Shown here: positions 24,592-32,240 of the stretch, piece after piece | Layout of the letters: each line of letters begins with the position of its first letter | How positions within the stretch are numbered: the stretch's first letter is position 1 | Assembly (NCBI GenBank): GCA_016292015.1 | Contig: JAEEZY010000022.1 | Coordinates: 1-33,788 of the forward strand | DNA from: Bacteroidales bacterium | Lineage (GTDB): Bacteria > Bacteroidota > Bacteroidia > Bacteroidales > P3 | Direction of reading: 5' to 3' | Length of the DNA: 33,788 bases | Program-made: the position numbers and the translations under genes | Notes under the pieces: model-generated | Told to the model about the DNA's origin: nothing | Seen by the model: only the letters and a program-made list of their open reading frames with translations | Database searches by the model: none

Positions 24592-25083
24592 ATGAAACGA
24601 ATCGGAATACTTTCTGACACTCACGGCTATATCGCAAAGCAGGTGTGGGAGTTTTTCAAGGATTGCGACGAACTCTGGCATGCGGGCGACTGCGGGCAAG
24701 GGGTGTTGGAGGAACTGATGGATTGGAAGCCCGTGCGAGCCGTATATGGCAACTGCGACGGCTGGGACTTGAGAAGCATCACCGAGGAGGTGGCCGACTT
24801 CGACTGCGAAGGGATGCGAGTGCTGATGACGCACATCGGAGGCTGGCCAGGGCACTATCCGCCACAGGTGCGCCGAATGCTGGAGGTGGCCAAACCCGAT
24901 ATGTTCGTGTGCGGTCACAGCCACATACTGAAGGTGATGTACGACAAGGAGTTTGACTTTCTGCACATAAACCCCGGCGCAGCCGGACGGCAGGGCTTCC
25001 ACCAGAAAAGCACGCTGGTGAGGCTGAAGGTGGACGACGGCAAGCCGAAAGAGGTGGAGATTATGGAGTACAGCAAGTTCTGA
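24592..25083 (+). CDS. YfcE-like metallophosphoesterase
   Basis: The 163-residue protein matches the small calcineurin-like phosphodiesterases (YfcE/MJ0936 type), two-metal enzymes that hydrolyse phosphodiester bonds. All metal-binding motifs are present in order: D9 and H11 in SDTHG, GD at 32-33, GNCD at 53-56, H81 in MTHIGG, and GHSH at 108-111. The usual NPGA (127-130) follows. There is no signal peptide, so it is cytoplasmic. Family members with this length act on model phosphodiesters; the natural substrate is generally not known. The start codon follows directly on a 7-bp repeat array with no Shine-Dalgarno sequence, which is ordinary in this phylum. Confidence 0.93.
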   Translation: MKRIGILSDTHGYIAKQVWEFFKDCDELWHAGDCGQGVLEELMDWKPVRAVYGNCDGWDLRSITEEVADFDCEGMRVLMTHIGGWPGHYPPQVRRMLEVAKPDMFVCGHSHILKVMYDKEFDFLHINPGAAGRQGFHQKSTLVRLKVDDGKPKEVEIMEYSKF

Positions 25084-25170
25084 ATGGAGCGGGGAAGGCA
25101 GGCTGATACTTGCCGCTGACTACAATAAAAGAAGCTATCGAGCGTTTATATACAAGTATAGACAACTAGG

Positions 25171-26145
25171 ATGAAAAAGACTATAATATTGATGGTGGGC
25201 GTTGCGGCGACGATAGTGTGCGGGTGTAAGAAGGAAGAGACGACGAAGGTCCCCGGATATCTGCATCTGGACAAGGTGGAGGTGGTGGAGCGAGCCGACG
25301 CAGGCACGCCGTCGCCGACGGGTTTTCTGACGAGCGACATTGACGCCGTACAGCTGGTGGCCTACTGGGAAGGCGACGAAGAAGAGACGAACCTGGGAAC
25401 ATTCCAGCTGCCCTGCACGCTGCCCGTGTTGAGAGACAAGACGATAACGAGGCTTCGCGTGACGCCGGTGGTGAAACAGAACGGCATAGCGGCGACAAGG
25501 ATTGAATATCCGTACTATGAATACATAAGGCTGACGGATGTGCCGCTGGCGACCGATTCGACGACGAACCTGGGTACGCAGGACGCAGAAGGGAAGTGGA
25601 CTCTGAGCACCACCTACAGGCCCTGGACGGTGCAGCAGATTGTCGATGGGCAGATACTCACGGTGTCAGACACGGTGGTTAAGGTGCTGGCTCAGGAGTA
25701 TTTCGAAGCGGCGCAGGTGACCTGGATATTCTTCGACACCAACAGGGTGGTTGACAGAACCGTTGACCCCGACCTGATATGCACGGGCACGGGGAGCGGA
25801 ATCGTGGATGTGCCGGCCAACAAGCAGACACTGGACTTTGAGATAAACAACGACATAGTGTGCAACGACCCGACAGCATACCTCTACCTGGAGATGAACT
25901 TCAAGACCGACGTGAGGCTGAGCGTGGGCATGAGAAGTGCGTACTACGACGGCGGTACGCAGTCGCTGCAGTCGGCGATGACGCTGTATGAAACCCAAGA
26001 GTGGAAGAAGATATACATCAATCTGGGGCGCGTATGGTCACAGTTCAACTACCACAGCACATTCAGGGTAGTCTTTACGGCACTGAACAGCGAAGGAAAG
26101 GGCGGCAAGGTGTATCTGGACAATGTGAAACTGTTGCAGATGTAA
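25171..26145 (+). CDS. Lipoprotein of unknown function with possible C-terminal jelly roll
   Basis: The 324-residue protein has a signal sequence ending VCGC, with lipidated Cys19 followed by KKEE. I do not recognise a named family. Residues 30-140 look beta-rich and resemble DUF4493-like or Ig-like surface lipoproteins only weakly. The last 120 residues end KVYLDNVKLLQ, the closing strand seen in many carbohydrate-binding-like jelly-roll domains. The downstream sugar transferase starts with GTG three bases after the stop, so the two are probably co-transcribed and translationally coupled. That suggests a job at the cell surface, possibly linked to polysaccharide. Confidence 0.8.
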   Translation: MKKTIILMVGVAATIVCGCKKEETTKVPGYLHLDKVEVVERADAGTPSPTGFLTSDIDAVQLVAYWEGDEEETNLGTFQLPCTLPVLRDKTITRLRVTPVVKQNGIAATRIEYPYYEYIRLTDVPLATDSTTNLGTQDAEGKWTLSTTYRPWTVQQIVDGQILTVSDTVVKVLAQEYFEAAQVTWIFFDTNRVVDRTVDPDLICTGTGSGIVDVPANKQTLDFEINNDIVCNDPTAYLYLEMNFKTDVRLSVGMRSAYYDGGTQSLQSAMTLYETQEWKKIYINLGRVWSQFNYHSTFRVVFTALNSEGKGGKVYLDNVKLLQM

Positions 26146-26148
26146 GAG

Positions 26149-27567
26149 GTGGAGAAGCGCTTGTCTATAAAATATCTGGTTTGCGATTGGGCTTCCGCGG
26201 TGTTTGCGTGGACGCTGTTCTTCGTTTTCCGCAAGGCGGTGATAGAAGGCGACGGATTGCGTGACGCGCTGGCGTTCTACCGTGACATTAACTTTTGGTA
26301 CGGAGTGGCGGTGGTGCCGCTGAGCTGGCTGGTGCTCTACTTTATGCAAGGAGCCTATCGCAACGTGCTTCACAAGTCGAGGCTGAAGGAGCTGCAGCAG
26401 ACGGCGCTGGCAACGATAGCGGGAGTGATTGTGCTCTTCTTCGCACTGATACTCGACGACGAAATCAGGAACTACCGAAACTACTACGTCTCGTTCCTCT
26501 TCCTGCTGGCGGTGCATTTCGCCATCACCTATGCTATACGGCTTGCCATCACGTCGAACACCGTGCACAGGGTGCACAGCCGCCAGATAGGCTTCCCGAC
26601 CATCATGATAGGGGCCGGAAGGCTGGCATACAAGACCTATCTTGATTTGGAACACCAAGAGACCTACAGCGGCGAACGCTTTGTGGGTTATGTGAGCGTG
26701 GGCGACGGCGAGAAAGACCCGAACATGAAGCTGGTGATGCCGGACCTGGGCACGATAGCAGGGCTGCGCCGACTGGTGGAGGAACACAATGTGGAAGAGG
26801 TGATAATAGCCGTAGAAGACAACACCCGCGACCAGATAGCGGTGATAGTGCAGACGGCCAACGAGTGCGGCGACCTGACCATAAGGATAACGCCCGACGC
26901 AAGAGACTTGATTATAGGAAGCATAAAACTGAACAGCATATTCCACTCGCCACTTATCACCATCAACAACAGGCTGATGGAAGAGTGGCAGTACAGTGTG
27001 AAGAGGATGTTCGACATAGTGGCGTCGCTTTTTGCGATGATCATCCTGTCGCCGGTGTATCTGGTGACCGCGCTGATAATCAAATGCACGAGCCGAGGGC
27101 CCGTGTTCTATGCCCAAGAACGTATAGGGTACAGAGGCAAGCCGTTCAAGATGCACAAGTTCCGCTCGATGTACATAGACGCCGAGGCCAACGGGCCGGC
27201 GCTTGCCAAGGACGACGACCCCCGAATCACCCCCTTCGGACGCTTCATGCGTAAGGTGAGGCTCGACGAGATACCGCAGTTCTACAACGTGCTGAAGGGG
27301 ACTATGTCGATAGTGGGGCCAAGACCGGAGCGGCAGTACTATATAGACCAGATAGTGAAGCGCAGCCCGGAATATCTGCTGCTGCAGCGAGTGAAGCCGG
27401 GCATCACGTCGTGGGGACAGGTGAAATACGGCTATGCCGAGAATGTGGATGAGATGCTGGAAAGAATGCGTTATGACCTCCTCTATCTGGAAAACATGTC
27501 GCTGGCAACCGATGTGAAGATAATGCTTTACACGGTGCTGATAATACTGCAGGGGAGGGGTAAGTGA
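26149..27567 (+). CDS. Polyprenyl-phosphate sugar phosphotransferase (exopolysaccharide/LPS initiating)
   Basis: The 472-residue protein has the WbaP/WcaJ layout: four membrane segments at about residues 8-28, 48-68, 85-102 and 115-133, a Rossmann-like middle part (about 145-260), a further membrane segment (about 288-312) and a C-terminal bacterial sugar transferase domain. It transfers a sugar phosphate from a nucleotide sugar to undecaprenyl phosphate, the first step of a surface glycan. Catalytic-domain motifs are KFRSM (337-341), the Asp-Glu pair in RLDEIPQ (D373, E374) and GPRPE (390-394). The start is GTG, three bases after the preceding lipoprotein; no ATG fits the N-terminal helix better. 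Together with the flippase at 30360-31850 it points to polysaccharide synthesis. Confidence 0.94.
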   Translation: MEKRLSIKYLVCDWASAVFAWTLFFVFRKAVIEGDGLRDALAFYRDINFWYGVAVVPLSWLVLYFMQGAYRNVLHKSRLKELQQTALATIAGVIVLFFALILDDEIRNYRNYYVSFLFLLAVHFAITYAIRLAITSNTVHRVHSRQIGFPTIMIGAGRLAYKTYLDLEHQETYSGERFVGYVSVGDGEKDPNMKLVMPDLGTIAGLRRLVEEHNVEEVIIAVEDNTRDQIAVIVQTANECGDLTIRITPDARDLIIGSIKLNSIFHSPLITINNRLMEEWQYSVKRMFDIVASLFAMIILSPVYLVTALIIKCTSRGPVFYAQERIGYRGKPFKMHKFRSMYIDAEANGPALAKDDDPRITPFGRFMRKVRLDEIPQFYNVLKGTMSIVGPRPERQYYIDQIVKRSPEYLLLQRVKPGITSWGQVKYGYAENVDEMLERMRYDLLYLENMSLATDVKIMLYTVLIILQGRGK

Positions 27568-27570
27568 TTT

Positions 27571-27626
27571 GGTTTCAGGTTTTAAGTTTCAAGTTTTAAG
27601 TTTGCGGTTGGCGGTCAGCAGTTAGT
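27571..27626. repeat. Eight degenerate 7-bp tandem repeats
   Basis: Units are ggtttca, ggtttta, agtttca, agtttta, agtttgc, ggttggc, ggtcagc and agttagt. They begin right after the stop codon of the sugar transferase gene. The last units merge into the cagcagttag word seen in other spacers (19515, 24476, 24533). Confidence 0.7.
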
Positions 27627-27673
27627 TCCTGGTTATAACGAAAACATATCAACAAAAAACATATTAACATCCT

Positions 27674-28387
27674 ATGAAGACTTTTAAGATCAGTTCGTTT
27701 GTTTTATTGATTGCGGTTGCATCGATGTTTGTCTCGTGCAAGCACAACGACGAAAAGGTGGTGCTGAGTGACCAGCGCGATTCAATAAGTTGGGCCATAG
27801 GCGAGAACACCGCCATCGGGATGCAGAATATCGGCTACGACTTCAACACCGAGATGGTGCTCAGGGCCATCGAGCACACCCTCAATGGCAAGAAGCAGCC
27901 GATCAGCGAGGAGGAGTACAGCCGGCTGCTGTCGAACATTACGCTCATCATGCAGAAAAACATGAAGGCCGAGCAGGAGAAGACCATCGCGGCCGTGGAG
28001 AAAGAAGAGGCAGAGCTGTTCGAGGCCCTGATGCAGAGCGATCCCGAGGTGAAGAAATCCCCCGATGGATTCTACTACAAAGTGCTGAAACAGGGCAAGG
28101 GCCCGAACGTCAAAATCGGTGAGGTGGCCGTGTTCGACTATAAGGGCTATCAGGTGAAGGACAACAAATTCATCGACCAGACCTACGACGTGCGCCCCCC
28201 GATAGAGACCCTCGTCGGCGGCAGCATGTTCAAAGGACTCCAGTTGGGCATGTCGATGATGAACGCAGGCAGCATCTACAGGCTCTATTTCCCCAGCAAG
28301 CTGGCCTTTGGCGCAATGGGCACAGACGCCATCCCTCCCTATACTGCAATATATTATGATGTGGAACTTCACAGTTTTCACCCCTGA
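27674..28387 (+). CDS. FKBP-type peptidyl-prolyl isomerase lipoprotein
   Basis: The 237-residue protein begins with a lipoprotein signal (MFVSC, lipidated Cys22). Residues 30-125 form a helical region like the dimerisation part of Mip/FkpA proteins, with the typical DSISWAIGENTAIGM start. The FKBP domain (about 130-237) has VFDYKGYQ, GLQLGMSMMNAGS, LAFGAMGTDAIPPYTAI and a final VEL strand. It would catalyse proline isomerisation during folding of envelope proteins. The usual Trp at the floor of the active site is replaced by Leu (GLQ instead of GWQ), so activity may be low. No exact promoter match was found upstream. A strong promoter for the next operon starts five bases after its stop. Confidence 0.92.
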   Translation: MKTFKISSFVLLIAVASMFVSCKHNDEKVVLSDQRDSISWAIGENTAIGMQNIGYDFNTEMVLRAIEHTLNGKKQPISEEEYSRLLSNITLIMQKNMKAEQEKTIAAVEKEEAELFEALMQSDPEVKKSPDGFYYKVLKQGKGPNVKIGEVAVFDYKGYQVKDNKFIDQTYDVRPPIETLVGGSMFKGLQLGMSMMNAGSIYRLYFPSKLAFGAMGTDAIPPYTAIYYDVELHSFHP

Positions 28388-28391
28388 TTTT

Positions 28392-28422
28392 TTTGTTAAT
28401 CTGTTTTAATTGCGTATCTTTG
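28392..28422 (+). promoter_or_regulatory. Strong promoter of the cysteine-lipoprotein operon, giving a near-leaderless mRNA
   Basis: TTTG (28392-28395), a 19-nt spacer and TATCTTTG (28415-28422) match the Bacteroidota consensus exactly. The first ATG follows eight bases after the -7 box, so transcription would start within a few bases of the start codon. Confidence 0.8.
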
Positions 28423-28430
28423 CGTTCGCA

Positions 28431-28745
28431 ATGAGACGAGCGGTAAAGTATATAATGCTGATATGCTGTGTGTTGCTGCTTACGGTGGCGGCTGTGGGTT
28501 GTCGTAAGGACATCAACTGCCGCTGTGCCGTTAGGGGAGCTTCCGGTTCGCCGCATCCCCTGGATGTCCGAGTCATCACCGTCAGTTCCCGTTCGGATTG
28601 CCGCGACATATACTATGTTGTTTACAACACCGGCGACCTGTCAGGCGACCAAGGTATGGTCGATTCGCTCTTTTGCACCGACTATCCTTTCGACGTGACT
28701 GTCGTTGACAGCACCGTAACCCACTCAAATGGTGCCAAGCAATGA
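28431..28745 (+). CDS. Small four-cysteine lipoprotein LpA (provisional name)
   Basis: This 104-residue protein starts MRRAVKY, has a hydrophobic core and a lipobox ending AVGC, with lipidated Cys24. The mature part has four further cysteines: C30 and C32 (NCRC), C57 and C82. The same pattern appears in two other proteins of the operon (28742-28993 and 30137-30346). I know no family name. ATG 28431 is preferred over an upstream in-frame TTG at 28410, which lies inside the promoter. The stop overlaps the next start (ATGA), suggesting translational coupling. The reducing or oxidising partner is probably the MauE-thioredoxin fusion two genes downstream. Confidence 0.8.
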   Translation: MRRAVKYIMLICCVLLLTVAAVGCRKDINCRCAVRGASGSPHPLDVRVITVSSRSDCRDIYYVVYNTGDLSGDQGMVDSLFCTDYPFDVTVVDSTVTHSNGAKQ

Positions 28746-28993
28746 AGAACACAGCCAAATATACAACCCTGGCCGTATTGGTGCTTCTGATGCTCTGCTG
28801 CACAGCGTGCCGGCGTACGAAGACCTGTCGCTGCGAAGGCGTTTATCAGGGCAAGCTGGAAGTGCTTTTCTTCAACGTCGAGCACACGTTCCACTGCGCC
28901 GACATCAATCGCTCCGGCTATGAACGCCTGCAAGACACCCTTTTCATACGTTCCATGCACAACACCCAGTGTGTGGATTACGAGGGCGAGTGA
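28742..28993 (+). CDS. Small four-cysteine lipoprotein LpB (provisional name)
   Basis: This 83-residue protein has a lipoprotein signal ending CTAC (lipidated Cys23) and four more cysteines: C29 and C31 (TCRC), C52 and C77. Spacing is close to LpA: 20 residues between CxC and the third Cys (24 in LpA), then 24 in both. The CRRTKTCRC sequence parallels CRKDINCRC in LpA, and CVDY near the end parallels CTDY. The gene overlaps LpA by four bases (ATGA) and ends 11 bases before the fusion-protein gene. Function unknown; it probably sits on the outer or inner membrane facing the periplasm. Confidence 0.8.
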   Translation: MKNTAKYTTLAVLVLLMLCCTACRRTKTCRCEGVYQGKLEVLFFNVEHTFHCADINRSGYERLQDTLFIRSMHNTQCVDYEGE

Positions 28994-29004
28994 TTTATTA
29001 CACA

Positions 29005-30135
29005 ATGGAACATCGCAGTTTTACGCTAACCCCCCGAAGCCGTCGGCTCATCACTGTGCTGGCCACCGTGCTGAAATGTCTTCTGGGGATTTTCTTTATA
29101 GTGTCGGCACTGTCGAAGTTTGTTGGCATCGACAACTTCAACATCTACATCTTCAGTTTCGGATTCCTTTCGTTCAGGATGTCCGTCATAGTGGGCTGGC
29201 TGGCGGTCTCCACCGAGCTGCTTCTTGGTGTTGCGTTGCTCTCCAACCGCCGTCACCGTCTAGTATCGATACTATGCTTGCTGATGCTTTTAGCCTTCAG
29301 CCTGTTCTTGATATATGCTTGGTTTGTAGGTCGTACGGACAGTTGCCATTGTATGGGCGACCTACTGCCGTTCGACCCCCTGCGTTCCGTGTTGAAGAAC
29401 GCGGTGCTTATCCTGCTCACGCTCGTCGTTTACTATTTCGCCGACCGGGAATGGCATCCGCGATGGTGGCTTGTACTGCCGCTGGTGCTGCTGGCACAGG
29501 CCTTTATCGTGCTGAGTGGGTTCGTCGGTTGGATACGAATGAATTTCTATGACCTGCAGTATTCCTGCACCCTTGCAGTCGTCATGGCTGTGGTAGCAGT
29601 GTTGTCAACGTTCAAGTTTACACGTCGCCTCTGGGTGGAAGTAGTGATGTGTCTGGTGCCATACGTGGCGGTCTTCATACTGTGCACGGCTGCGTGTCTC
29701 GCTCCCGTCCGGGGTTCTATACCAGTCAACGGCGAACTGCTTGACGCCACCATCGGTGGCGACGGACCGCTGGCCGACAGACACCTGACCGAGGGCCACA
29801 AGGTGCTCTGTTTCTATAGCAAGAGTTGCCAGTATTGCAAGCGCACTTCGGAGACATTGTCCATGATACAGAAGCGGCACGACCTGCCGTACAATGCTTT
29901 CGTGACAGCGTTTCCAGGCGACACCATACACGGGCTTGAAAAATTTTATGACAACCCTTACGCCGTGAGGTTCCCGCTGGCAGCGTTGCCCTCGGAAGAC
30001 TTCCTGCGCATCACCTATGGCAGTGCACCGTTGGTGGTCCTGCTCGACGATGGGGCAGTGGTGGAGACATACGGCAGCGGATATATCTCGGAATCGAAGA
30101 TTGTTGACTTCCTGACCCCGCAAAACAGAAAATAG
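29005..30135 (+). CDS. MauE/DoxX-like membrane protein fused to a thioredoxin-like domain
   Basis: The 376-residue protein has about seven hydrophobic segments (about residues 18-40, 58-80, 87-108, 128-146, 153-173, 185-201, 210-231). The first four resemble MauE/DoxX redox membrane proteins, including the start KCLLGIFFIVSALSKFVG and the CxC-x-G motif DSCHCMGD (C114, C116), which in this family is thought to pass electrons across the membrane. After the last segment a periplasmic thioredoxin-like domain (about 240-376) has FYSKSCQYCK (C275, C278) and a likely cis-Pro at P342 (SAPLVVL). ATG 29005 is chosen over 28969, since the upstream start would overlap LpB and put a polar extension before the first helix. 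The gene lies one base before LpC. Role inferred: thiol reduction or oxidation of the neighbouring lipoproteins. Confidence 0.85.
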   Translation: MEHRSFTLTPRSRRLITVLATVLKCLLGIFFIVSALSKFVGIDNFNIYIFSFGFLSFRMSVIVGWLAVSTELLLGVALLSNRRHRLVSILCLLMLLAFSLFLIYAWFVGRTDSCHCMGDLLPFDPLRSVLKNAVLILLTLVVYYFADREWHPRWWLVLPLVLLAQAFIVLSGFVGWIRMNFYDLQYSCTLAVVMAVVAVLSTFKFTRRLWVEVVMCLVPYVAVFILCTAACLAPVRGSIPVNGELLDATIGGDGPLADRHLTEGHKVLCFYSKSCQYCKRTSETLSMIQKRHDLPYNAFVTAFPGDTIHGLEKFYDNPYAVRFPLAALPSEDFLRITYGSAPLVVLLDDGAVVETYGSGYISESKIVDFLTPQNRK

Positions 30136-30136
30136 T

Positions 30137-30346
30137 ATGAAAAAGATACTTGTCCCGTTGGCGGTTATAGCCATACTCGCTTTTTCGTCATGCACACGCC
30201 GTTGCCACTGCACCGGATACGACGGATCGCACACATACTACACCGAAGAACAGCTCAAGGAACTCGACAAGACCTGCTCAGGTATGGAGTACTACATGGA
30301 AGGGTTGTTTTACTCCATCTGCGAGTACGACCTCACCGACTATTAG
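30137..30346 (+). CDS. Small four-cysteine lipoprotein LpC (provisional name)
   Basis: This 69-residue protein has a lipoprotein signal (MKKILVPLAVIAILAFSSC, lipidated Cys19) and four further cysteines: C23 and C25 (RCHC), C47 and C62. The spacing of 21 residues from CxC to the third Cys matches LpB, while the last interval is shorter (14). CEYD near the end resembles the CTDY and CVDY of LpA and LpB. It starts one base after the fusion-protein stop, so it is the last gene of the operon. Only 13 bases separate it from the convergent flippase gene, and I see no hairpin terminator there. Confidence 0.78.
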   Translation: MKKILVPLAVIAILAFSSCTRRCHCTGYDGSHTYYTEEQLKELDKTCSGMEYYMEGLFYSICEYDLTDY

Positions 30347-30359
30347 GCCTTGAACGACC

Positions 30360-31850
30360 TCACCTCCGCAAAACCTTCTTTACTACTTTCCCAACCAGCG
30401 CACGCTCGTTGTAGGCAACTATTGCAGCGTAGGCCAAAAGCAGGACTGTGTTGACAACCAGTCGCCACACGGTAGAGTCTATCGGCAGCAGCTGCATCGC
30501 TGCGAAGAGCACCATCGCGGCGGCGAAGTAGCCGAATATGGGTTTCAGCTTGTAGGGTATCGGGTTGTGGTGCTGGCCGATGAAGTACGACAGCACCATA
30601 CAGATGCCGTAGCCCACGAATCCACCCCAGGCGCACGCCATGTAGCCGTATTTCGGCACGAACACGAAGTTCACCGCCAGCAGCGCCACACAGCCGATGG
30701 CCGACATCACGGCGCCCCACCAGGTCTTGCCAATCAGCTTGTACCAGAACGACAGGTTGAAGTAGATGCCCATGAATATCTCAGCCATCATCACGATAGG
30801 CACCGCCCGCAGACCCTCCCAGTAGTCTGACTTGATGATATATCGCAGCACGTCCATGTAAGCCACCACCGCGAGGAAAGCGAACAGGGTGAACATCACG
30901 AAGTATTTCATCACCACCGCCTGGCTCTCTTTGCTCTCCTTGCCGCCGCCGGCGCCGAACACGAATGGCTCGTAGGCATAGCGGAACGCCTGGGTTATCA
31001 TAGCCATGATCATCGCAATCTTCACGCATGCGCCGTAGATGCCCAGCTGCACGTCGCCCTCCTGACCCGGCACCAGAAAGCGGAAGCATATCTTGTCCGC
31101 CACCTGGTTCAGTATTCCCATCAGGCCGAGCAGCAGCAGCGGCCAGGTGTATTTCAGCATCGCTTTCAGCATCGTGAAGTCCACGCCGAAGCGCAGGTTG
31201 CGCAGCTCAGGCAGGAATCCCAGCGTGATGGAGGCTGTGCATAGCAGGTTTATGACGAACACATACCCCACCTGGTAGTCGGGACGGTACCAGCCCATCA
31301 GCTCTGGGTGGCTTTCGGCCAGCGACGGGGCCACGAGGAAGATGAACAGGTTCAGTCCGATGTTGCAGAAGATGAACGCTAGCTTCAGGAAGGCGAACTT
31401 CCACGCCTTGCCGGCAAAGCGCAGCTGGGCGAACAGTATGGCTTGGAAGGCGTCTATCGCCACCACGCATGCCATGATCTCTATGTATTCGGGATGGGCG
31501 GTGTAGTCCAGCGCCCCGGCTATGGGGCCTATGAAGACGAACACCAGCGCTACGAACAGTGCCGACACCGCGCCCACTGCCGTCAGCGCCGTCGAGAACA
31601 CACGGCGGGCGTCATACTCCTTCTTGTTGGCGAAGTAGAAGAAAGTGGTCTCCATGCCGAAGGTGAGCAGCACGAGCAGGAGTGCCGTGTAGGCGTAGAT
31701 GTTCGTCACCACGCCGTAGCCACCCGATGCGGCAGCTATCTTGTAGGTGTAGAGCGGAACCAGAAGGTAGTTCAGGAAACGTCCGACGATGCTGCTCAGC
31801 CCATAGATGACCGAGTCCGAAAGAAGCCTTTTCAATGATGTATTTGCCAT
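30360..31850 (-). CDS. Wzx-like polysaccharide flippase (MOP superfamily)
   Basis: The 496-residue protein has 12 to 14 hydrophobic segments and the N-terminal pattern SDSVIYGLSSIVGRFLNYLL typical of lipid-linked oligosaccharide flippases in Bacteroidota. These move undecaprenyl-linked repeat units from the cytoplasmic to the periplasmic face of the inner membrane. A soluble loop near residues 305-315 (GGGKESKESQ) divides the two halves, and the C-terminus is basic (VGKVVKKVLRR). The sugar transferase at 26149-27567 could supply its substrate, although the two genes are on opposite strands and not in one operon. The specific glycan cannot be told. Confidence 0.93.
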   Translation of the reverse strand: MANTSLKRLLSDSVIYGLSSIVGRFLNYLLVPLYTYKIAAASGGYGVVTNIYAYTALLLVLLTFGMETTFFYFANKKEYDARRVFSTALTAVGAVSALFVALVFVFIGPIAGALDYTAHPEYIEIMACVVAIDAFQAILFAQLRFAGKAWKFAFLKLAFIFCNIGLNLFIFLVAPSLAESHPELMGWYRPDYQVGYVFVINLLCTASITLGFLPELRNLRFGVDFTMLKAMLKYTWPLLLLGLMGILNQVADKICFRFLVPGQEGDVQLGIYGACVKIAMIMAMITQAFRYAYEPFVFGAGGGKESKESQAVVMKYFVMFTLFAFLAVVAYMDVLRYIIKSDYWEGLRAVPIVMMAEIFMGIYFNLSFWYKLIGKTWWGAVMSAIGCVALLAVNFVFVPKYGYMACAWGGFVGYGICMVLSYFIGQHHNPIPYKLKPIFGYFAAAMVLFAAMQLLPIDSTVWRLVVNTVLLLAYAAIVAYNERALVGKVVKKVLRR

Positions 31851-32081
31851 AGTGAAACTATAACGCAGAACACCTGTGTTTAGTACGTAAAACGCTCATC
31901 TCGTCTGGATAAACTGAAATAACATGTTCTACACTCGTCTCACCCAGATCAACCCCTGTTAAACACTCTATCAAAAAAAGTCCTAATGATTGTATTCTTC
32001 ATCTTTCCCCCTTTTTTTTATGGTACAAAATTAATGTTTTCCGTCCATTTTAAAACAGTCCGAATTCCGGGGAGGGATACA
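31851..32081. other. Gene-free spacer between flippase and Rhs remnant
   Basis: I find no gene here. On the minus strand TAATTTTG (32026-32033) fits the -7 consensus and could drive the flippase with a leader of about 170 nt, but no good -33 box lies at the right distance, so this is weak. A run of pyrimidines (about 32001-32019) is the only other notable feature. Confidence 0.4.
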
Positions 32082-32150
32082 CGGTGTTTTCAGGCCTTTT
32101 TCGGGGTCTGAAATTGGAGTTTTATGTGTGGATTTCAGACGCATTTATTG
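32082..32150 (-). repeat. Direct repeat copy 2: remnant of Rhs coding sequence after the immunity gene
   Basis: The plus-strand sequence cggtgttttcaggccttttt is followed by related bases up to gcatttatt. It aligns over about 65-70 bp with 33706-33774, in the same orientation, with roughly three quarters identity and one indel. A shared ATTCGGACT word lies beyond the repeat on the lower-coordinate side of both copies. It lies 91 bp past the end of the immunity-like gene and looks like the decayed start of another Rhs tip. Confidence 0.75.
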
Positions 32151-32240
32151 TGGCTATTCACACTTTTCCAAGACTTGTCTTACTGTGTTGTGCGGGATTG
32201 AATATCCGATACAACGGGACTACTTTAATAAACTCATTTT

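Noticed and set aside
26038..27156. 372-codon minus-strand frame opposite the sugar transferase
   Set aside because: It lies opposite a gene with all sugar transferase motifs and has no domain of its own.
28410..28430. Upstream TTG start for LpA, adding seven residues
   Set aside because: This codon lies inside the promoter between the -33 and -7 boxes and would not be transcribed from it; ATG 28431 gives a normal lipoprotein signal.
28969..29004. Upstream ATG for the MauE-thioredoxin protein
   Set aside because: It would overlap the LpB gene and add 12 residues before the natural start MEHRSF; ATG 29005 keeps the tight spacing of the operon.
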